From the NCBI GenBank assembly GCA_045601805.1, contig JAZSAJ010000059.1, positions 93,124 through 157,123 of the forward strand: 64,000 bases of DNA, read 5' to 3'. This document shows positions 32,852 through 39,380 of the stretch, in pieces. A program made the translations under genes and the position numbers. The notes under the pieces were generated by a model. That model had not been told where the DNA came from. It worked only from the letters and a program-made list of their open reading frames with translations, and searched no databases. Numbering within the stretch: position 1 is the first letter of the stretch; each line of letters opens with the position of its first letter. The DNA is from SIG607 sp045601805 (lineage in GTDB: Bacteria; Bacillota; Clostridia; Oscillospirales; Acutalibacteraceae).

Positions 32852-33037
32852 TTATACCTCCTGCGCCGTGCCGTCATATTTCAAAAAAGCCAAAAGGTCT
32901 TTTGAAAAGGTTGGTTCAAGTTTTAAGGTATTTATTGTTTCGGCATCTTTTGGAGTGTTGCTGCCCAAAAAATAACCCACAATAAAGCCCAACATAAATG
33001 CGGTAACGGCAGTTATAATTATTGTGTAAATCAACAT
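32852..33037 (-). CDS. Small single-helix membrane protein in the phage module
   Basis: A 61-residue protein with one N-terminal membrane helix (TIIITAVTAFMLGFIVGYFLGS) and a short soluble tail. ATG 33037 overlaps the terL stop and has AGGTGG upstream; GTG 33046 is an alternative. The GxxxGYFLG pattern is seen in many small phage membrane proteins. It could be a pinholin-like or accessory protein; its function is unknown. Confidence 0.6.
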   Translation of the reverse strand: MLIYTIIITAVTAFMLGFIVGYFLGSNTPKDAETINTLKLEPTFSKDLLAFLKYDGTAQEV

Positions 33038-34314
33038 TCGTCCCACCTCTTAAACAAAATATTTTGGTTTTTACACCATGTGTTTTCTTGGCTCTTTCTA
33101 ATTTTTACATCCTCAAAAGCATACCGCATAGCGTCCATTAAGTGATTTTCTTTGTCAATAGGAAGCCGTTGGCCTCTTTCGTTACACTTGTTTGAATAAA
33201 TATAAGACGACAGTTCTCTTATGGTATTAAGACATTTTTTATTAACAATAATTTTATATTCGTTGATTCTTGCTATACCGTTTAGCAAACTGTCGCGCCC
33301 TTTTACCGATGCCGTAATGCGCGGTATACCCATTTGCCGTAAATCTTCGTTAGATTTCGGCTCGGCGGCGTCGGCGCGGATTTTTTCTTTTGAAAATCCC
33401 AATTCTTTAATTTTTTTTGCAATTTCGCTGTTTAGCATACCTTTTTTGCAAAATTCTTCGAACACATAAATAATCTTTTTTTCGGTGTTTACATAAAAGG
33501 CAATAAAGGCAGTTGGGTCGCAGGTATAACCGTAGTCAAGCCCAAAATATGTATGCCAATCATCGCTTTTAAGTTCGCTTTCGGCAATTTCGCCCGTTTC
33601 CCAATTTTCAAAAACAAGGCCTTCGCTTATACCCCATTCACCAAGTCCTGCAACGGCATATTTCCTGGCGTTTGTTTTTTTCATTTCTTCAAAAACAGCG
33701 CGGTCGGTTTCGTCAAGAAATTCGTTGCATAAATAATTGGTAGAAAAGGTAGCAACATTTTTGCTTTTTTTATCAAAGAATCGTTTTTTCAGCCAATGCT
33801 CTTTGCTCCAAGGGTTAAAAGTAAGGGTTGTTTGCTTAAAAATACCGTTTGGCGTTTTGCCGCGCGGAACCGATAAATCAAGTTTGTCAAATTCTTCTTC
33901 GCTGGCTATTTCAAACGCTTCCTCTATCCACACAAAGTTTAAGTACCCTTTACTTACCGTGGTAGAGGCAAGTTTTAAAACATCGTCAAAACCGCGAAAA
34001 AGAATTTTTTGCCCGGTGGGAATATAGGTCATTTCCATTGGCGAAACGGTATTTTTCCAAAGGTGAGCGCATTTTAATTTTTCCTGCGCCCAAACAAGTT
34101 GTGCAAAGGTGGAATCGCGGTGGGTGTTCATAACGGCTCGCACCACAAGTAAATTTGTGTCTTTATGTTTCATTAACCTGTATATAAAGTTAAGCGCCGT
34201 TACGCTTGATTTTTTAGAACCCTTACCGCCCTTTAACACGCGATAACGCTTTTCGCAGTTCCAATAGCGGTCGTATCCGCCCCCGATTACATCAGCTAAT
34301 GAAACGGTTAACAT
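33031..34314 (-). CDS. Terminase large subunit (PBSX-type)
   Basis: A 427-residue packaging motor. The ATPase domain has a Walker A RVLKGGKGSKKSS (about 25-37), Walker B LNFVWIEEAFE (about 121-131) and a coupling motif near LTFNPWS. The nuclease domain has acidic residues in YFGLDYGYTCDPTAFI, RADAAEP and the late HLMDAMRYAFEDV. All these active-site regions are intact. It cuts and pumps DNA into the procapsid. It overlaps terS by 23 bases. Confidence 0.93.
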   Translation of the reverse strand: MLTVSLADVIGGGYDRYWNCEKRYRVLKGGKGSKKSSVTALNFIYRLMKHKDTNLLVVRAVMNTHRDSTFAQLVWAQEKLKCAHLWKNTVSPMEMTYIPTGQKILFRGFDDVLKLASTTVSKGYLNFVWIEEAFEIASEEEFDKLDLSVPRGKTPNGIFKQTTLTFNPWSKEHWLKKRFFDKKSKNVATFSTNYLCNEFLDETDRAVFEEMKKTNARKYAVAGLGEWGISEGLVFENWETGEIAESELKSDDWHTYFGLDYGYTCDPTAFIAFYVNTEKKIIYVFEEFCKKGMLNSEIAKKIKELGFSKEKIRADAAEPKSNEDLRQMGIPRITASVKGRDSLLNGIARINEYKIIVNKKCLNTIRELSSYIYSNKCNERGQRLPIDKENHLMDAMRYAFEDVKIRKSQENTWCKNQNILFKRWDEC

Positions 34315-34552
34315 TATCTATAATTTGCACACGCTCGTCTTGCTGGCTGTTCCCACCGCTAACCATAGAATTTATTTCCCTAATAGCATTCATATCTCCG
34401 CTTGCAGCTTTTTTATAAAGCGCCACAAGTATTGCCGTTTGCTTGGTTGGGTTTTTAAAGTTAAATCCCTCTTGGTTAAGTTTGTCTTTTTCTTCGGTTG
34501 TCAGCTTCATTTTAAGCAAATCTTTCATTTCTTTATTGGCTTTTTCTTGCAA
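34292..34552 (-). CDS. Terminase small subunit-like protein
   Basis: An 86-residue protein starting at TTG with GGAGG 8 bases upstream. It is helical and charged (MKLTTEEKDKLNQEG, then TKQTAILVALYKKAASGDMNAIREI), a pattern of small terminase subunits that recognise DNA for packaging; it is shorter than most. Identification relies on overlap with terL. An AUG-started overlapping frame at 34620 is a less likely gene. Confidence 0.65.
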   Translation of the reverse strand: MQEKANKEMKDLLKMKLTTEEKDKLNQEGFNFKNPTKQTAILVALYKKAASGDMNAIREINSMVSGGNSQQDERVQIIDNVNRFIS

Positions 34553-34561
34553 CTGTTTTCC

Positions 34562-34856
34562 CTCCGTTTTCCCTTGAGCAATTTTATTTTATCAAGTAAA
34601 TTTGCGACATTCACCGACATAATTGTTTTTTACTTTTTGCCATTACTTGCCATATAAATACAACAATTTCGGCGTAAAAAACGCCGAAATTGTTCATAAC
34701 TTTGTTCATAACTTTAAAAAATCGCATAACAAGGGTGCATAACTCGGTTTATAACTCTAAAATCTTTATTATTTTTATGTTGCTTTTTGACAATGTTTTT
34801 AGAAACAAAAAAATACCACCCACACGAAAGTGTGGGTGGTAAATTAAATATTTAGT
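34562..34856 (-). repeat. Control region upstream of the phage module: iterons and hairpin
   Basis: About 300 bases without a gene. Five CATAAC-type repeats (AGTTATG on the minus strand) start at 34695, 34707, 34725, 34738 and 34750 (last copy TATAAC). Next to them is a perfect 14-base hairpin AACAATTTCGGCGT/ACGCCGAAATTGTT (34662-34675, 34681-34694). No consensus promoter is visible; TTGTCA near 34788 with AATAAA is the best weak candidate. Confidence 0.6.
34812..34845 (-). terminator. Terminator of the dockerin-protein gene
   Basis: ACCACCCACAC (34815-34825), GAAA loop, GTGTGGGTGGT (34830-34840); TTTTTTTG follows on the minus strand. Confidence 0.9.
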
Positions 34857-37460
34857 TTACGCGTTTATTTGGTTGCGCATTAAAACAAGGTCAATTGCGT
34901 TAATTTTTCCGTTTTTGTCCATATCGGCAGAATCAGAAATAGTAGTAACAATACCTAAAATAAACTGCTTTACGGCGCCGTAGTCGGCTGCATTAAGCGT
35001 GCCGTCGGCATTAACATCGCCCGCTACAGAAGTAGTTTTAGCAGTAACTTTAGCATAAACCTTTGTTTTGCCTGTAATAACAGTATCTGCAAAACTGTTG
35101 GTCAAACCTTTATCGGTGTACCAACCGTTTAAAGTATAACCGTCAAGCACAGCCGTTGGATAACTCAGCGCAGTTTGTTTTGCACCGTAATTATATGTTG
35201 CTTCGCCGTTGTGGCTCATTGAATCATAAATTACAAAGCCCTCGCTATCGGCAACCTTTTTTACGGTTACATCGTCAATATAAACTATAGAACTGCCATC
35301 GCCAATTTGGCTTACAAACAAAGCGGTAACAATGTTGCCTGTTTGGGCTGAGTTTTCGGTGTAGGCAACAGTTGTTTCTTTCCAACCGCCCGAAGCGCCG
35401 TTAATTTCAACCGCAAAATCACTATAAATTGTGGGTGTTTGGTTTCCGTCAAATTCAACAGTACCTGCCGAAATTGTTGCTTTTGTTCCGCTTGTAGCAA
35501 AATATTTAAAGGAAACAAGGTAAGTTGCCCGTTTTTCTGCTTTTTTAATGCCTGCAACTGCAGTAGCGTCACCGTTTACTTCGGCTGTTAAAGCGTATCT
35601 TCCGCTGTTAGAAAATGACCTGCTGTAAGTGAATCCGTTTTTAAGGGTGTCTTCATACCTGTAATTTTCTAAATTATCGGTATCGCTCCATTTTACATAA
35701 ACAGTTTTTTCGTTTAATGTGCTGTCAAAATATTTGGTTTCAACCGGTTGTGTAAAGGCGCTGTCATAGTAAAAGCCCTCAACAAACTGGTCGCCGTTTT
35801 CAAGGTTCAAGTTTGCAAGCGGAGTGCCGTAGTCTAATGCAATTGTATCAGAAGCAACACCGTCAATTGTGCCTTCACCGGCATTAACGGTTAATGTTCC
35901 AAAACTTCCGCTGGTTGTTTCAACCCTAATATCATCTAAATATACTCTTACAGGTGCGCCAGATGCAGTAGCGTGTACGCAAAGCGAAAGATTGTCTGAA
36001 TAGGTGGTTACATCTGCTTCTGAAATGCTAACATAAATAGTGTGCTTTTTCCATGTTCCCGAACTTCCTTCGCCCGTTAATTTGTAACTATCTGTATAGC
36101 CCTTTATGTTAGACGAAGATGTTCCTAAAACCGGGTAAATATTTACATTGCCACCCAACCCGTAATAATATAACCAAAAAGTAATTCTAAAAGTTTGGGT
36201 ACCATTTATCGGGCCAATTGGCTTTACAGCAAAACGGTTTGTAATTGCATTGTAATTGGAGGTGTTTGATGTACTGTAAACAAACTTCATTAATTTATTT
36301 CCGCTTATTGGCGCAGGGGCATTAGAATCACTTGCCTGCGATACCACCGCAAAGCGAGAACCGTTTGCAAAGTTTGGTTGCGGTGAGTAGTCTTCAAAAT
36401 CTATAACTTCGGCTCTTTTCCACTTGGGATATATGTAACTGTTGTGCATATCGGCGGTAAATTTGTTGTCTTCAACAGGGCGGGTGTAAGCACCGTCATA
36501 ATACCAACCCTCAACTTCATAACCAAAACGGTTTACTGCACCGTCAAGCGTTATTTTATCACCGCAAAAGCCCGAAACATAACTTGTATTCACAGTACCG
36601 CCCATTGGGTTAATATTTGTTTTAACTTCTTGCGCTACTTGAATGTTATCAAAATGCACACTTGTGCCGTAACGGAAAGTATGATACAAAACAAGGAACG
36701 GCGCGCCGTCTTCGGCAACAACATCGCCCGTGGCGTTGTAATCAAATTCGGTCAATCCCTGTGGGGTAAAGGTGTATTCAGCATGATACCAGTTACCTAT
36801 ATTACGGGTTGTACCGTTATCACCTTTAAAGGTTCCGGCAGATTGATAATATTTATTGTAAGAGAATATCTTATCTATTTGGGTTAAAGGTTCTTTAATT
36901 GGGTTAGATTCACCCTCAATATCGTAACCGTAACCAATAACAATAAAGTCTTCGCCCGAGTTGGTTTTTGTGTTTCCGTTTTCATCTTTAAAAGAGGTTG
37001 TAACATAGGTTGATTCAACCAAATAATCAAACGAAAGGCGGTATGTAACACCGTTTTGCAAAATAATAGGCGCATAACCTTCGGCAGTAGATACATTCAT
37101 TACCTGACCGCCGCTTTCGGCCCAACCTTGGTTGGCGGTTCTTTTCATATTTAAGGTGTATACACTGTTATTCGCAACGCCGTTAACATCACTTCCGGTA
37201 CCCCTTAACGGGTTATCGGCAATACTTGGCCAACCGTAACCGCCGGGGTAATAAGAATAACTAAAATTGCGGTTAACATTCCAAGTAATAAGGCCTTGCC
37301 AATGGGCATAATACATTGTATGCGAGCCCTCTTCAAAGTCTATTTCAAAGGAAAAATTATTTGATTTGTCGTGCTCGTAAACATAGCCGGCATTGGTGGG
37401 AATAACAACCAACGCCAAAATCAAACACACAGATAAAACCACACTGAAGAACTTTTTCAT
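34857..37460 (-). CDS. Secreted dockerin protein with InlB-type repeats and jellyroll modules
   Basis: An 867-residue secreted protein. A signal peptide covers about residues 1-24. Several beta-sandwich modules follow, each with an LDNI- or DDI-type strand (VHFDNIQV, VYLDDIRVE, VYIDDVTVKK), like CBM4/9 carbohydrate-binding folds. Between them lie InlB/Flg_new repeats of the form GYEVEGWYYDGAYTRPVEDNKF. The last 60 residues are a type I dockerin with two calcium loops (DVNADGTLNAAD and DMDKNGKINAID). It would dock to a cohesin on a scaffold or surface protein; no cohesin is visible here. No catalytic domain was recognised. Confidence 0.88.
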   Translation of the reverse strand: MKKFFSVVLSVCLILALVVIPTNAGYVYEHDKSNNFSFEIDFEEGSHTMYYAHWQGLITWNVNRNFSYSYYPGGYGWPSIADNPLRGTGSDVNGVANNSVYTLNMKRTANQGWAESGGQVMNVSTAEGYAPIILQNGVTYRLSFDYLVESTYVTTSFKDENGNTKTNSGEDFIVIGYGYDIEGESNPIKEPLTQIDKIFSYNKYYQSAGTFKGDNGTTRNIGNWYHAEYTFTPQGLTEFDYNATGDVVAEDGAPFLVLYHTFRYGTSVHFDNIQVAQEVKTNINPMGGTVNTSYVSGFCGDKITLDGAVNRFGYEVEGWYYDGAYTRPVEDNKFTADMHNSYIYPKWKRAEVIDFEDYSPQPNFANGSRFAVVSQASDSNAPAPISGNKLMKFVYSTSNTSNYNAITNRFAVKPIGPINGTQTFRITFWLYYYGLGGNVNIYPVLGTSSSNIKGYTDSYKLTGEGSSGTWKKHTIYVSISEADVTTYSDNLSLCVHATASGAPVRVYLDDIRVETTSGSFGTLTVNAGEGTIDGVASDTIALDYGTPLANLNLENGDQFVEGFYYDSAFTQPVETKYFDSTLNEKTVYVKWSDTDNLENYRYEDTLKNGFTYSRSFSNSGRYALTAEVNGDATAVAGIKKAEKRATYLVSFKYFATSGTKATISAGTVEFDGNQTPTIYSDFAVEINGASGGWKETTVAYTENSAQTGNIVTALFVSQIGDGSSIVYIDDVTVKKVADSEGFVIYDSMSHNGEATYNYGAKQTALSYPTAVLDGYTLNGWYTDKGLTNSFADTVITGKTKVYAKVTAKTTSVAGDVNADGTLNAADYGAVKQFILGIVTTISDSADMDKNGKINAIDLVLMRNQINA

Positions 37461-37499
37461 ATAATAAATCCTTTCAAGAATATATAATTATACATAATT

Positions 37500-37528
37500 A
37501 TTATACTTGCAAAACACACTTATGTCAA
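37500..37528 (-). promoter_or_regulatory. Promoter of the dockerin-protein gene
   Basis: On the minus strand: TTGACA (37523-37528), 17-base spacer, TATAAT (37500-37505); fully consensus. Confidence 0.88.
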
Positions 37529-37535
37529 GGCATTA

Positions 37536-37570
37536 TAAAACAAAAACACCGCTAATTTTAGCGGTGCAGA
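37536..37570 (-). terminator. Terminator of the small membrane-protein gene
   Basis: CACCGCTAA (37547-37555) and TTAGCGGTG (37558-37566); TTTTTGTTTT follows on the minus strand. Confidence 0.82.
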
Positions 37571-37577
37571 TTATTAA

Positions 37578-37757
37578 TTATTGAATTTCTTCTTCCGGCT
37601 CTTGATCGTCGTCGTCAAACTCTAAAGTAGCAACCGTTTTGTCAAGGCGCTTTTGCACCTCTTTAACAGCAACTGCCACGCCAACCGCCGCAACCGCCGC
37701 CACAGCAACTACACCGCAGCCAATTAAAAACTTTTGTGTACCGGTTAATTCTTTCAA
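37578..37757 (-). CDS. Small membrane protein with acidic tail
   Basis: A 59-residue protein starting at TTG, 8 bases after a strong AAGGAGG site. One alanine/valine-rich helix (FLIGCGVVAVAAVAAVGVAVAV-like, residues 10-31) is followed by a basic turn and a very acidic tail (FDDDDQEPEEE). It has its own promoter and terminator. I do not recognise a family. It is short and uses a rare start, so automatic gene finders may miss it. Confidence 0.72.
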   Translation of the reverse strand: MKELTGTQKFLIGCGVVAVAAVAAVGVAVAVKEVQKRLDKTVATLEFDDDDQEPEEEIQ

Positions 37758-37782
37758 AACAATCGCCTCCTTAATTTATTTA

Positions 37783-37811
37783 ATTTTATCACACCGCCTT
37801 TTAAAAATCAA
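37783..37811 (-). promoter_or_regulatory. Promoter of the small membrane-protein gene
   Basis: On the minus strand: TTGATT (37806-37811), 17-base spacer, TAAAAT (37783-37788). It is back-to-back with the next promoter. Confidence 0.7.
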
Positions 37812-37818
37812 CAATTCA

Positions 37819-37847
37819 TTGACATTTTTAATAAAATAAAGTAAAAT
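37819..37847 (+). promoter_or_regulatory. Promoter of the E2-like gene
   Basis: TTGACA (37819-37824), 17-base spacer, TAAAAT (37842-37847). It leaves a leader of about 100 bases with no obvious strong structure. Confidence 0.82.
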
Positions 37848-37957
37848 TTATATATAATATATTAACGAGTATTTTAACAAAGCCACAGCGTAAAATCTTT
37901 ATCCCAAAATCTAGTTCGGGTTTAAATGCTTTGGCTAAAAAAAGGGGTTTATATTTT

Positions 37958-38809
37958 ATGAGAAAAGATGGGGTTAAAGTTAAGGTTACCGATGCCGAAT
38001 ATGCTATTGTTCCGCACATAATGGTAAACCGTAACGATGCATTAAATATGATTGAGGTTGATATACCCGAAGCGCCTATTCGTGAATATCTTAATAAAAA
38101 AAGGAAAGAGGGCACTAAACTTAGCCATTTAAGTGTTATTACTGCGGCTTACACAAGGGTTATTGCCGAATTTCCGCTTTTAAACCGCTTTGTTGTTAAC
38201 AAGCGCGTTTATGCTCGTAACGAACTTGCTGTTGCCATGGTTGTTTTAAAGGGCGGCAAACTTGATAACGGCACAATGTCTAAAGTAAATTTATTGCCCA
38301 CCGATACAGTTTTTGATGTTGACCGCAAAATGATGAAATATATTGAAGACAACCGCGAAGCCGAAACTGTTAATAAAACCGATAAACTAATTGCAACCCT
38401 TTTGGGAATTCCGGGCCTTTTGCGTGTTGGCGTAAGCGTTCTTAAATGGATGGATAAGCACAACTTGCTTCCCCGCGCAATTATTGAGGCAAGTCCGTTC
38501 CACGCAAGTTTAACAATTTCTAACCTTGCAAGTATTCGCACAAACCACATTTTCCACCACATATATAACTTTGGCACAACCAGTGTGTTTATTACCCTTG
38601 GTAATATGCGCGAAGTACCCAAGCGCGATAAAGATGATAATATTTATTTTGAAAAATGTATTCCGCTTGGCGTTGTTATGGACGAACGAATTTGTTCGGG
38701 TACATATTTTGCCTGTGCTTTCCGTAAGTTAAGAAAATATTTAAGAAACCCCGAACTTCTTGAACTTCCGCCCGAAAAAGTAAATCTTGAAACCGAATAT
38801 AAATATTAA
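37958..38809 (+). CDS. Stand-alone E2-acyltransferase-like protein lacking catalytic residues
   Basis: A 283-residue protein with the chloramphenicol-acetyltransferase-like fold of 2-oxoacid dehydrogenase E2 catalytic domains, but without lipoyl or E1/E3-binding domains. ATG 37958 follows AAAAGGGG; a TTG at 37931 is less likely. ASLTISNLASIRTNHIFHHIYNFGTTSVFITLGNM matches the core. The C-terminal DHRxxDG motif reads DERICSG, so both the catalytic histidine and aspartate are replaced. A central helix LLGIPGLLRVGVSVLKWMDKH could contact membrane. The function is unknown and probably not acyl transfer. Confidence 0.8.
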   Translation: MRKDGVKVKVTDAEYAIVPHIMVNRNDALNMIEVDIPEAPIREYLNKKRKEGTKLSHLSVITAAYTRVIAEFPLLNRFVVNKRVYARNELAVAMVVLKGGKLDNGTMSKVNLLPTDTVFDVDRKMMKYIEDNREAETVNKTDKLIATLLGIPGLLRVGVSVLKWMDKHNLLPRAIIEASPFHASLTISNLASIRTNHIFHHIYNFGTTSVFITLGNMREVPKRDKDDNIYFEKCIPLGVVMDERICSGTYFACAFRKLRKYLRNPELLELPPEKVNLETEYKY

Positions 38810-38812
38810 AAC

Positions 38813-38850
38813 CAAAAACCCGCATGGCTTACGCCTTGCGGGTTAATTTT
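38813..38850. terminator. Terminator between the E2-like gene and dut
   Basis: AACCCGCA (38817-38824) and TGCGGGTT (38837-38844), with an inner GGC/GCC stem, then T-rich sequence. It lies between convergent genes. Confidence 0.78.
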
Positions 38851-39287
38851 TATTTTCCTGTTGAGCCAAAACCGCCGTCACCGCGGTCGGTTTCCGACAA
38901 ACTTTCGGTTTCGGTAAATTCAACATCTAAATAGGGCATAATTACAAGTTGCGCAATTCTTTCACCGTTGTTAACGGTTTTATGAACTGCCGAATCGTTG
39001 TATAGCGCCACAATATATTCACCCCTGTAATCGCTGTCGGCAACACCAACACAGTTTGCAGGGCGAAGACCCTGTTTTGCGGCAAGGCCGCTGCGCGCAA
39101 AAATTGCGCCAAAGTAACCGTTTGGCACTTCAATGCTTAAGCCAGTACCAATTTTTACGCAACTTTGCGGCGGAATTTGTATGCAATCGCTGTTTAGACA
39201 AGCGTACAAATCGTATCCAGCGCTTTGTGGCGAACCTTTTGTTGGAATTATTGCATTTTCATTTAATTTTTTTACATTTATTTTCAT
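38850..39287 (-). CDS. dut: dUTP diphosphatase
   Basis: A 145-residue trimeric dUTPase. All five motifs are present: AGYDLYA, ARSGLA, NCVGVADSDYRGE, RIAQLVI and the C-terminal RGDGGFGSTG. It hydrolyses dUTP to dUMP, keeping uracil out of DNA and feeding thymidylate synthesis. It appears monocistronic, with a terminator of the neighbouring secreted-protein gene upstream and a shared terminator downstream. Confidence 0.96.
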   Translation of the reverse strand: MKINVKKLNENAIIPTKGSPQSAGYDLYACLNSDCIQIPPQSCVKIGTGLSIEVPNGYFGAIFARSGLAAKQGLRPANCVGVADSDYRGEYIVALYNDSAVHKTVNNGERIAQLVIMPYLDVEFTETESLSETDRGDGGFGSTGK

Positions 39288-39342
39288 AACAACACCATTT
39301 AATTTTATTTTTAATCATTATACCAGATATTCACCGCTTTTA

Positions 39343-39378
39343 CAACAAAAACCGCGTACCTAAGTACGCGGTTTAAGA
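39343..39378 (-). terminator. Terminator of the GH16 lipoprotein gene
   Basis: AAACCGCGTAC (39349-39359), CTAA loop, GTACGCGGTTT (39364-39374); TTTTGTTG follows on the minus strand. Confidence 0.85.
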
Positions 39379-39380
39379 TT

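Larger units (their letters stand above)
26240..34760 (-). mobile_element. Compact phage head/lysis module without integration or replication genes
   Basis: Ten same-strand genes, tightly spaced or overlapping: terS, terL, small membrane protein, scaffold-like protein, major capsid, portal, connector, nozzle-like protein, holin, amidase. None is visibly broken. There is no integrase, excisionase, repressor, replication gene, tail tape measure, tail fibre, or flanking direct repeat that I could see. It is bounded by a terminator at 26195 and the iteron region at 34662-34755. Confidence 0.85.

Noticed and set aside
26240..34552. Tailocin or bacteriocin cluster
   Set aside because: Capsid, portal and terminase genes are present and sheath, tube and baseplate genes are absent, the opposite of a tailocin.
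34562..34620. ATG-started 31-codon frame overlapping terS
   Set aside because: No ribosome-binding site, no recognised domain, and terS has a better TTG start with GGAGG.
34695..34755. CRISPR array
   Set aside because: The repeats are only 6-7 bases at 12-18 base spacing, with no unique spacers or cas genes; they fit binding sites.
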